Shown: piece after piece, positions 51,608 to 60,469 of the stretch
How positions within the stretch are numbered: the stretch's first letter is position 1
Layout: each line of letters begins with the position of its first letter
The notes under the pieces: model-generated
Databases searched by the model: none
What the model was told of the DNA's origin: nothing
Seen by the model: the letters and a program-made list of their open reading frames with translations, nothing else
Assembly: GCA_029834535.1 (NCBI GenBank)
Contig: JAQMWT010000010.1
Coordinates: forward strand, 124,001-188,000
Length of the DNA: 64,000 nucleotides
Direction: 5' to 3'
Source: Chrysophaeum taylorii
Lineage: Eukaryota; Sar; Pelagophyceae; Pelagomonadales; Pelagomonadaceae
Made by a program: the position numbers and the translations under genes

Positions 51608-52200
51608 TGATGATGATGATGATGATGGAAGCTGAAGAAGTATTTTATCATAAAAAATTTATTTATCATAAAAAATTCGGCCGCGCGCACGCGCGCACGA
51701 CGCACCTGGGTGCTTTGTTTTGTAAACACCCACCTACAAACATCAATCTCCAGGGAGCCTGCGCGAAGGGGAGAGAGAGAGTGCGAGATTTCCTCGGCCG
51801 CGGACGGACGACGACCGAGATGGCGCTTACGTCGGTCCATTTGAAGTCGCATAATAAGTCCACGCAAGTCGCGGCGGTTGGGCGACACGCGTGCTGCGTT
51901 GGGGTAACCGGGGCCGGCCCGGGGTTATAATAGCTTCGGCGGCGCCAAAGAAGACTCGCGAAGCAGCCGCGAGAGGTCAACGTTAGGGGTGGGTGGGAAC
52001 CGAGCCCTCTCGGCAGCGGAAGAGCGTGGTCGCAGTGTCGCCCCGCAATGTGAAACACACATGATCGCAGTGGCCAGAGTGCAGCGACCAAAGTCCGGCA
52101 CGAGACCGGGTGTCGCATCAGAAGAACGGCCGTTGGAAAGAAAGCCTGTGGTTGTGAAGTTCGTGCTTCTGAACACTGCAAACACCCACCCCCCGCTCGG
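51608..52200. other. 3' flank without supported gene; microsatellite
   Basis: (ATG)n of about seven units directly after the aminotransferase stop. Then a doubled TTATCATAAAAAATT, and a stretch with no protein-like frame. Nothing else recognised. Confidence 0.5.
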
Positions 52201-52204
52201 CTTT

Positions 52205-52360
52205 AGGGTCCTTACTACTAATCGGCTGATGTTTGTCTGTCTGTTTGTCTTTAAAGGTCGACTGCTAAGAGGGGGGAGTGTGTGTGGTGCATACAGGATG
52301 TGGGTGGTTTTGTGGGGTAGGAGGGATGTGCCTGACGGGCGGAGATAAGTATGCGGGACC
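52205..52360 (-). repeat. Dispersed repeat R1, copy 4
   Basis: Minus orientation: on plus it reads CCTTACTACTAATCGGCTGA, GTCTGTCTGTTTGTCTTTAA, GGTCGACTGCTAAGAGGGGG and GAGGGATGTGCCTGACGGGC. Confidence 0.85.
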
Positions 52361-52674
52361 TGCGGCAGGAAAGGATTATGCGCGCTGACTTCTTACCCTG
52401 CTTCGACTGTGCCCTCGACGTCTCGAGGGTGCCGAGCGAGTTGAGGAGCGCTTCCTTCCTGTCGATCAACCTTCAAACTGCCCACGAGCTTCAATCCGAA
52501 GACTCGTGAAATGATTTATGGTTGAGATTAGTCGTTTTGACAGGAGTATACGCCTGGCGGCGTAACAAATACGTGCGTCAGGGGTTGAAGTAGAGTCCAG
52601 TAAACGGGAAGTGGGGTAGAGAACTCGATAGGACTAGGGGTAAGGATGGCGGTGTAAGGGTTACCGCCACAGGA

Positions 52675-52918
52675 CCTAGTCGGGGTCATCGCCGAGTTGA
52701 TCCTTAGTACTAATCGACAGATGTTTGTGTGTCTGTCTGTCTGTCTGTCTGTTTGGCTTTAAATGTCGACTGCTAAGAGGAGGGTGTGTGTGGGGAGCAG
52801 GAAGGGTGTAGGTGGGTTTGTGGGTCTCTCTGTTTGTCTTTAAATGTCGACTGCTAAGAGGGGTGTGTGTGTGGGGAGCATGAAGCATTGAAGGATGTGG
52901 GTGGGTTTGTGGGGTTTT
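52675..52918 (-). repeat. Dispersed repeat R1, tandem double copy
   Basis: Minus orientation. Two head-to-tail copies of the TTTAAATGTCGACTGCTAAG core (52,758 and 52,840) with a shared (TGTC)n start. The second ends GTGGGTTTGTGGGG, where the family II copia gag begins: the repeat directly truncates the copia 5' end. Confidence 0.85.
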
Positions 52919-53740
52919 GTGGCATTCCTGGCCATCACAAGAAGGATTGTCGCAAGCGCCACCGCTATTTACTCTCCCAAGCCGCCACCCGCCCTCTTTC
53001 TCGTCCCACATACCCAGCTCGCCCTCGTCCCCAATACCCACCTCGACCCAATCCACCATTCTACCAAAACTATCTCTCCGCCCCCATCCCACTCTTGCCT
53101 CCCTCTCAACCCTCTCCGCCGCTTCTTGCGTTGCCACCCTCCACCACACCCTCTCTCCCGCCTTCCACCGCCATATCCTCCTGACCCATCTCTTTCTGCA
53201 CCCACCTATCCGTCTTTCAATTTCCATCTTTTTTCCATCTCCCCCTCCATTCACCAAGTCCTTTCATCCACCAATGCCCTTACCGCTCCAATGCCCGTAC
53301 CGCTCTGCTCACCGTCCGTGAGCGCGATTATCTTCACTTCAGCAATCTTCGCCTCGTTGTCGACGATACAGGTGCCAACGTCAATCTCTTCAATTCCCCT
53401 GCAGGTTTTACTGACCTTGACAACACTCAACAGCACTCAATCAGTTCGGCTCTCGGCACTGGTTCTGTTTCTGGTTCTGGCACTGCTCACTTAACTTTCC
53501 CTTCCATTGGTCCTCTTGACAATCGTGGTCTTCCTTCTCCTGCACCCACTCTTTCCGCCCCTCATGGCATCCATGTCGCGTTCCCACATACCCTCATCTC
53601 TCCTGGCCTTGGTGACAAACGGATTCTTTCTGATCATGCCCTTGAACAAGTTGGTTACGATTGTCCTACGATCCATGATGTTGGCCCTACTCATCCGCAA
53701 CGAATCTTACGTCACCGCCAGACGCATCATGTCATTCCTC
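52915..53740 (+). pseudogene. Family II copia: gag end (zinc knuckle) and protease
   Basis: Plus strand. GIPGHHKKDCRKRHRY is the C-terminal part of a zinc knuckle (first Cys lost at the R1 junction), followed by a long Pro-rich stretch. In another frame LRLVVDDTGANVNLF at about 53,345 is the aspartic protease active site (DTGA), and NRGLPSPAPT is the following region. Several frameshifts. The 5' LTR and most of gag are missing. Confidence 0.75.
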
Positions 53741-55335
53741 TGCTTCGTCGCTATGGTCTTCTCTTGATCGTCTGTTGGATCGGCAATACGACCGCTGCGC
53801 CCTACGCGGATTTTGTTTCCCCTTTTGTGGCATTTTCTTCTTGCCCTCGCGTACATGACCCTTGTGCGTTTCCCGTTGTGTCTCAACGTACTCAACTCAA
53901 TTATGACATTTGGCATGCTCGTCTGGTCATTATAGCCCTCCCTATATTCGGCGTTTGTCTTCTCTCGCTGTTGGTGCACCGCTTTTCCCAAGCTCCGCGT
54001 CTCTTTCTTTTTGTCCTGCTTGTGCTTTAGGTAAAATGCATGCTGCGCATGTTGGCCAACGTAAACCACATGCATCCACTTCCACCTCTCTTCCTGCCAC
54101 CGAAATCTTGTCCCGTCCACGTGCCGTTGCCCCCTATCTTATTATCCACGCAGACCTCATGTTTACCGGTGTTCCTTCTTTCATTTACCAAGACCGTGCC
54201 ATCCTTACGTTTGTTGATGATCATACGCGTCGCCGCACACGTTACTTTGCCCCCCGCCACGATGCACTTAAGAAGCCAACTCGAACTTTATCTGTCTACT
54301 GTGGTTCGCCCCTTTGGGTATCGCATAGCCCTCATCTACACAGATCGTGACAAATCTCTTATGGGCCAATTCGAAACCTTATGTCTGGGCAACAACATCG
54401 CCATCAAACGGGCTCCTGCTGCTCAGTCTAAAACTTCCCAGGCGCACGCTTTTTCTGGTGTTGTGGAACGCTCTCATCGCGCAACTGCTGATATTACTCG
54501 CACTCTTTTGGTGCATGCGCACCGTCCACCTGATTTTTGGCGTTGGGCCATGGAAACGGCTGACTTCATCTCCGAGCGCATGCCAAACGCCTCCAACCCT
54601 GGTTACATGCCGCCATATGAAATGCTTCACGAAACCTTGCCCCGCGTCGATTTTCTTCGTGTTTGGGGCTGCCCTGCTGCTATTCTTACTGGCGACAAAT
54701 GGCCTACCAAAGCTATTACAGGCATCTTCATTGGGTATCCGTCTGCAGGACCGGGTTACCGCATTCTGCTTCAACGATCCACCGGTCCCGTCATCCATAC
54801 TTCTGTTGATGTCGTTTTCGACGAGAATTTTGCTATGCGTAAGTCCCTGTCCTCCCAACCCCTTCCTCCTCCTCTTGTGGATTCTCGTTTCCCCGACTTA
54901 TTTTATTATGACCCTCGTTTGTCTTCCGCTGTTGCTCCCTTGTCTCCTGTTTTTGATGCTCAGGAGCCGGCCTTATCGGGACTGATCACCCCAGAAACAA
55001 TACCACAACCGTCAGCGGACAATACGAAAAGTGCACCATTACGTCGAGCCAAACGGAGCCGACCGCGCAAAGTCGACCAAAGCGCACCAACAACAACTCA
55101 CAAACCTTCGAACTTCCATTCTCGCGTTTGTCCACAACGCAATGTCGATTCTGTTTCCTCCTGTCACTCTCTGTATGTCACTTATTCTAGCTTTCGTTTG
55201 TTAGTTCATTATGTCTTCCTTCCCCTTTGTCTAGCTCATACCCTTGTTGATCCCCCATCTGTCCACGTTCTAATGATTACTCTGCTTCCGATGAAACCTC
55301 TCAATATTCTTATATTGATGACGGCGCTATCACTT
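53741..55335 (+). pseudogene. Family II copia: GAG-pre-integrase and integrase, linker
   Basis: WHARLVIIAL-type frame and, shifted, RRLSSLAVGAPLF, SFCPACALGKMHAAHVG give the H..C..C finger. IIHADLMFTGVP and AILTFVDDHTRRRTRYF start the core. From 54,320 the next frame has LIYTDRDKSLMGQFE (second Asp region), HAFSGVVERSHRATADI (Glu) and VDFLRVWGCPAAILTGDKWP. After FDENFA comes a Pro/Ser-rich linker to RT. At least three frame changes interrupt it. The catalytic residues remain readable. Confidence 0.85.
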
Positions 55336-56334
55336 CTACTCATTTACGCGAAGCTTTAGCTCAAACAAATCCTAAACGTCCTGGCTGGTTCCAAGCCATC
55401 GCCAAAGAATATCATTCCCTCGGTCAGCTCGGTTGCTGGGATGTTGTTCGCGTTCCTTCTACTTTTTCTGGCAACATCTGCACTTTAAAGTGGGTCCCCC
55501 GCAAGAAGTGTGAATCTGGCCGCTTCAAATCGTACAAGGCTCGCCTCGTTGTCCGTGGTTACACCCAGGTTCACGGCATTGATTATCACGATACGTATTC
55601 TCCAGTTGCCAACATTGTCACCATACGGCTCTTTCTCACCTTTGTTGCTGTTCACGACTGGGATTTGCATTCGTTGGATGTCAGCTCCGCTTTTATCCAA
55701 GCTCCCATTGACGAAGACATCTATGTCTGGCCACCCGAAGGCTATGCTCCTCGCCAACCCACAGATGGTTCCAAACTCGTTTACAACCTCCGTCGTTCTT
55801 GGTATGGTTGCAAACAAGCTTGTCGTAATTGGTGGCTTTCTTTGGAACGCTTCCTTGTCAATGATTGCGGCTTCGTCCGCGGATCTGGTGACACTTGCAG
55901 TTACAAGCTCGTGCTTAATTCTCTCGTCGTTCTCCGTCTCGTTCTTGTCGTTGATGATCTTCTTGTGGCGCAACCTCGTCATTGCCTTGGCCATAACCAA
56001 GCCTTCTTCCTCCGTTTCAAAGCCTTCACTGATGTCAACGAGCTCGATCTTCACACTTACTTTGGTCTCCGCATTACGCGTGATCGCGCACGTCGCACGC
56101 TCGCTATCGACCAATCGCATGCTATCCGTGAAATCCTCACCGAACATCGCTTCATCAACAGTAAACCAGAATTGACTCCCGCTCCCAAAGGTCTTCATCT
56201 TTCTGCGGCTGATTGTCCTGTACCTGGCTCCCCCGATCACGTCTTCATGGCACGCATCCCTTTTCGTCGTATTGTTGGATGTGTTTTGTTTATTTCTGTT
56301 ATGACTCGCCCTGATATCACTTGGTCCGTCAATC
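55336..56334 (+). pseudogene. Family II copia: reverse transcriptase
   Basis: Plus strand. GCWDVVRVPSTF, KSYKARLVVRGYTQVHGIDY, SLDVSSAFIQAPIDEDIYVW, LRRSWYGCKQACRNWW and the catalytic LVLVVDDLLVAQ (VVDD) are all present, then RIPFRRIVGCVLFISVMTRP. A frame change near 55,665 splits it. The frame is broken again at 56,335 by the (TTAG)n-tailed insertion and resumes after it. Confidence 0.9.
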
Positions 56335-56707
56335 TAACTAACTAACTAACTTCAGACCTCTCCCGAGCATGGGAGCCAGGCCGGACCGACAGGTGCCAGT
56401 CCGGAATCACGGGCCTGTAGACGAGGAGCGCCGAAAGGTCGGTCGGCGGAGAGTGACCATCAAGCTTGTCGCCATGCGACGAGGAGTCCGCGATGTGACT
56501 GACAACCAACTCGTCGATAACCTTCCGTCTTCGCCCCCCGGCCATACCCCGTCCCACTGCGAACGTTCCGGCTGCCAACCGGCCCGCCCGGGAGGCGAAT
56601 AGGTGCCAACCTACGCCGGGAGGGCGGATGCCCTCGCAAGGCTCAGGATTCATGAGGCACCGTCCTCCATCGCAACCGCAGTCGGCGATCAGGGTAAGGG
56701 TAGAAGT
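56335..56707 (-). mobile_element. (TTAG)n-tailed short retroposon, full-length copy with target duplication
   Basis: 373 bp, minus orientation, flanked by GTCCGTCAATC at 56,324-56,334 and 56,708-56,718. The sense 5' end is ACTTCTACCCTTACCCTGAT; the 3' end is a hairpin (CTCCCATGCTCGGGAG), AGGTCTGAAG and TTAG repeats. Removing it with one duplication copy restores the copia frame ITWSVNQCARFTHNPG. This copy defines the element. It encodes no recognised protein, so it is a SINE or a 5'-truncated/internally deleted LINE derivative. Confidence 0.9.
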
Positions 56708-57300
56708 GTCCGTCAATCAGTGTGCGCGTTTTACACACAATCCTGGTAAACCCCACTGGTACGCTTTATCTCATACCCTCCGTTATCTCAATGGTTCTCA
56801 AGATCTTGCCCTTGTTCTTGGTCTCGATTCTACCCTTCGTCTCTGTGGTTATTCCGACTCCACCTGGGCCGACGACCCTGATGACCGCCACTCCACTACT
56901 GGCTTTTGTTTTCTCCCTTGCTGGCTCTATGATAGCCTACTGCTCACGTTCGCTGTACCTCCTCGCCCGCTCCTCTTTTGAAGCTAAATTGCTCGCTCTT
57001 TACGCCGCTACTGCTGAGCTCTCTTGGCTTCTCAAACTTTTTGATGACTTTGATCTCCCTCGTCACACGGTACCAATGTACGTCGATAACAGCACCACCG
57101 TCACCCAAGTCCGTCTCCAATGTCTCACGAGGCGCACCCGCCATATTGACATTCGCTTTTACAGCACCGCCGAATATCATCGCAATCGCATCATCGATCT
57201 CCAACACATTCCCCGCCTTGACAACCCTAGCGATATCTTCACTCGCAGTACGGAAGCTACTCCATTCCTCCGGCTTCGTGCTCGTTACCTCACCTCGTGA
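56708..57300 (+). pseudogene. Family II copia: RNase H and pol end
   Basis: Plus strand: VNQCARFTHNPGKPHWYALS, LRLCGYSDSTWADDPDDRHS, then shifted: SSFEAKLLALYAATAELSWL, PMYVDNSTTVTQ, RTRHIDIRFYSTAEYHRNRI and the last DNPSDIFTRS. One frame change near 56,940. Stop at 57,298-57,300. Confidence 0.9.
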
Positions 57301-57567
57301 CTTCGTCCGACAACTCCTGTCTTTTTCTGCCACAATGCCTCTCCTGACGTCTTTTTCCACCTTTCAGCTTCTCCTTTGTGAGCGTCTCACTTACCCCCTT
57401 TTTTTTCCCCTTTTCTTTCTTTTCCAGCACCTGTGTGACGGCCTCACTTTCCCCTTTTTCCTTTTCTTTCTTTTCCAGCACCTGTGTGAGGAAGCTATGA
57501 CACTTACCCCTGCACCTCGTATCCAGTATCCCTACGTCACTCCCTTATCGCTAGTGTAACGCCCCAT
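57301..57567 (+). repeat. 3' flank of family II copia with ~65-bp duplication
   Basis: Two copies of a unit with CTTTCTTTTCCAGCACCTGT, GTGA, separated by pyrimidine tracts. The second runs into GAGGAAGCTATGACACTTAC, a stretch of about 39 bp also present near the LINE 3' end at 3.41-3.45 kb. No LTR was identified. Confidence 0.6.
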
Positions 57568-57670
57568 TCCAGTTGTCTTTAAATGTCGACTGCTAAGAGG
57601 GGGGTGTGTGTGGGGAGCATGAAGGATGTGGGTGGGTTTGTGGGGTATGAGGGATGTGCCTGACGGTTCC
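57568..57670 (-). repeat. Dispersed repeat R1, copy 6
   Basis: Minus orientation. Plus reads GTCTTTAAATGTCGACTGCT, AAGAGGGGGGTGTGTGTGG, GAGGGATGTGCCTGACGG. Lies between the family II copia and the gypsy element. Confidence 0.85.
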
Positions 57671-57869
57671 AGTTGTCACATACCTGTTTAGGTCAACATG
57701 ACGAGGCTAAAGGATTGCTGTCCTTACTACAAATATGTGTACCCCCTCTTAATGTCCGTCGACAGCCAGCGTAAACCCTTGCTTTCATTACCGAGACAGG
57801 TTAAGGATTGCGGATGTTGGACCGTTTCCAGCACCAGAGGAGTGACGGAGAGACACGACGCTCCCACAC

Positions 57870-58075
57870 CACAGGCGTCCGCATCTGCTGGCTATCCGCA
57901 TCTGCTGGCTATCCGTGTCCGCTGGGTGTCCGCATCCGCTGGGTGTCCGCATCCGCAGGGTGTCCGCATCCGCGGGGTGTCCGCGTCCGCAGGTGTCCGC
58001 GTCCGCAGGGTGTCCGCATCCGCAGGTCCGCTGGTCGCGGATACTTGCGGACACGGTCCAAATCCGCTGGTCGGA
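57870..58075. repeat. Minisatellite (GTCCGCATCCGCAGGGT)
   Basis: About ten imperfect units of 15-18 bp, GTCCGCATCCGC(A/T)GG(GT). It lies where the gypsy pol begins and truncates it on the 5' side. Frames through it on both strands are artefacts. Confidence 0.85.
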
Positions 58076-58104
58076 TGCGGACACGATACGCGTCCGTGAG
58101 CTTC

Positions 58105-58770
58105 TTTACTTCGACGACTTGGGGAGTCCCTACAGTTGCACCTTCTCAAGTTCGAACAGCGATGCCTATGAAGTGATAGCCTATGCTGCGCGCACGATGA
58201 AGGTCGAGCCTGGGCGCATTTACTGCGTGCCAGTCGCTCTTTCAGAGCCCATGGAAACCGGGCATGTTTTCGTTGCTACGTCTTCTGGATACGAGCAACT
58301 TGGGGTAGTCGATGGAATGTGTTCTTCTCCTGAGGATCATGACAGGTTCGCAGCTCGAGTGGCGATATCCTCTACCCAGGATGTGCCGACCGTGATCACT
58401 CAAGGTGAAGTCCTTGCTTTGGGCGATATTGTTCGTTTTGATGACGAGCTGAATGCTGAGACGGTCGACGATTTAACGAAGGATGGTGAAGCCGAATCTA
58501 ACAAGGCTAACCTATCATTCAGTGTTTCGGTCGCAAGCCATCTTACTCAAGGCAATGTGGCTCCCGTACTGATGCTTTTGAGCTCAGTGCAGAAGGCGTC
58601 TCCTTCTGCCGATAAGAAGAAGAATTCTCGTCAAGAATCGCTCGGTAACGACGATTTCGACCGACGAACTGACGAGGAGGAAAAGAAATGCCGAGAAGTT
58701 ACAGAATGCGAGATTCGCCGAAGGTTTGAAAATGTCCACTGGGTGCCGATCACGTATCGCAAGGTTGTGA
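58105..58770 (+). pseudogene. Ty3/gypsy pol: protease-to-RT spacer domain and linker
   Basis: Open plus-strand frame. VEPGRIYCVPVALSEPMETG, HVFVATSSGYEQLGVVDGM, ARVAISSTQDVPTVITQGEV, LALGDIV has the pattern of the beta-rich spacer that follows the protease in gypsy pol and ends ..VT...G..LG. A hydrophilic linker follows (SADKKKNSRQESLGNDDFDR). The protease itself, upstream, is lost in the minisatellite. The frame runs without a stop into the methyltransferase. Confidence 0.55.
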
Positions 58771-59744
58771 TGCTCTTCAGCGGCGCCGGAGGAAGTACTT
58801 TAGGATTGCAACGAGCGAACGAGTTGTGCGGGATGTCGTTTCGAGTCGTCCTTGCTCTTGACTCGTCAACAGCTGCCAACAAGGTTCATCAGAAGAATTT
58901 CCCGAAGATACCTGTGGTTCTCCAGAGCGCTACACTATTACGTGTACGACACTGGAACACCTCACTCCTTTCACACCTATCTCCACTCGAGGGTTTTCTC
59001 TTCGCAATACGGCTTTCCCTCTTTCCTCCCTTACCCTTCCGCCACTATTACTCTCAGATTATGAAGAATTAAATCTGCAGTTCACTTCCAACAAGGAGTA
59101 GACCTCCAGGTGCGTACCGTCAGGTGTGGGGTTGTCTGTTTAATTAATGGAGGCTTCATTCCTCATTGTCAGTGTGAACGCTTCTATGGGACCTAATGTC
59201 CTTAAGGAGTTAGGGCCTAAATCCCTACCTTGTGTAGTAGCATGTGACAAGCGGAATGGTCTGTACACGCCTTAGACTGCACGCAGTCCCTACCATGTAC
59301 CCGGAGAGGGTCAAATCTCTCCAGATTCAGCACACGCTCTGCGGACGATATGACTCGACCCTCCGATTGATCAAGGCTTATTTGCCTGAAGCGGAATGGT
59401 CATCGTCAATTTGCATGGCGTCTCCACCCTGCGTTCATTCAGCACTCTGCAACTCGACATCCAGAGATGCTGGCAGGGGAGTTACGGCCACTAATTGGAC
59501 GATGAAGCTGTGCAAAATGGCTGGCTTCATGATGTGGCTGATTGAACAGGAGGCGTCCATTATTTTTTATATAGCGCGCTTACACCCTTACGTGTACGTC
59601 GTCAATTTTCATGATATCACGCACTCTGATGAGCTCTCGCGTGCGATTGCTGGTTTCCAGTCACCCACTGCACTTGCAAGAGGCTCCGAAGACATGTGCG
59701 AATATGCAACAATAATTTGCTGCAGCTTTAGGTTACGCTCATGA
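58771..59744 (+). pseudogene. Cytosine-5 DNA methyltransferase domain in gypsy pol, split by a solo LTR
   Basis: KVVMLFSGAGGSTLGLQRAN (58,762-58,821) is motif I, the S-adenosylmethionine-binding FSGAGG. FRVVLALDSSTAANKVHQKN is motif II. After the solo LTR (58,921-59,323) the frame continues QHTLCGRYDSTLRLIKAYLP and ICMASPPCVHSAL, motif IV with the catalytic Cys in PPC (59,424-59,432). TNWTMKLCKMAGFMMWLIEQ follows. A clear ENV (motif VI) and the target-recognition domain are not seen, and the frame stops at 59,744. RPLTLEMTAELLTMPLDHDW near 59,870 in another frame could be motif IX/X. Retrotransposon-borne DNMTs have been reported in other protists and algae. Confidence 0.75.
58921..59323 (+). 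repeat. LTR D, solo LTR of family I copia (subfamily 2)
   Basis: 403 bp, same subfamily as LTR A. No internal copia sequence adjoins it. Flanks are GGTTC (58,916-58,920) and GATTC (59,324-59,328), a 5-bp duplication with one substitution. Excision with one flank restores PKIPVVQHTL in the methyltransferase frame. Confidence 0.9.
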
Positions 59745-60469
59745 ACGCCACCTGCTCCAGCTGAATCATCTCGGCTCGTTCCGATAAGCAACATATACGG
59801 CTTACACCGCTACGCGAGTTCCTCTTCGTTTGGGACCGCATCGCTCGGACACTCGGCCTTTGACTCTCGAGATGACGGCCGAGTTGCTCACGATGCCGCT
59901 GGACCATGATTGGGCTAGCTTGTATAAGACAGATTCGTTCAAACATTTAGCGTCGCGCGGCGCATCCTTCCATGGCACATCGAACTTTTCTTCGTATTTG
60001 AACCTCACCTCAGGGTGGCTCTTATTGATCTTTTCACCTTTGACGCGCACATTCGGCTCGCTCCTTACTTTCGGCTCCTGTTCATGTTCAGGATCCGGCG
60101 GAACGTCCACTTTTGATTGTCGGGGGGGGGCAGCAGAAAAAGCGTGAGCCGTCCCCGCGCATCTGTTTGAAGCGGAAGCATAGGCACTTCTGGCGGCTCC
60201 CATTTAGTGGGATCCTGGAGATCATCTTTTGACACCCACTTAACGACACGAGTGCGCGTATTTGACAGTGGAATCTGTACGTGATGAAGGGTGGTGTCGG
60301 AAATTCGCAAATACTGCTCAAAGGATCGATCTGTCGGGCTCAACGCGGTCGGCATGACTTCGCCACTTTGGCGGACACCTCTGGTCACGGAGTTGTGCAG
60401 ATCGACTGCTAAAATCGCAAGAGTGTCTGGGGGGACGACAGACGCGGACGGTGTACCGTTACCGCAGAC
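59745..60469. other. Gypsy segment of unclear orientation between methyltransferase and RT
   Basis: Here the minus strand is purine-rich and protein-like: SEPNVRVKGEKINKSHPEVR, FKYEEKFDVPWKDAPRD, TRTRVVKWVSKDDLQDPTKW, PPEVPMLPLQTDARGRLTLF. Plus frames are less convincing until about 60,350 (TPLVTELCRSTAKIA). Either it is an inverted piece of the same or a related element, or normal pol with frameshifts. No domain was recognised on either strand. Confidence 0.35.

Noticed and set aside
51608-51660. Poly-His tail or extra coding exon after the aminotransferase
   Set aside because: (ATG)n microsatellite lies after the stop codon; the antisense poly-His frame is an artefact.
57915-58075. Cys/Pro/His-rich repeat protein encoded by the 57.9-kb ORF start
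   Set aside because: That part of the ORF is the minisatellite, open in several frames on both strands; only the part from about 58,105 is protein-like.
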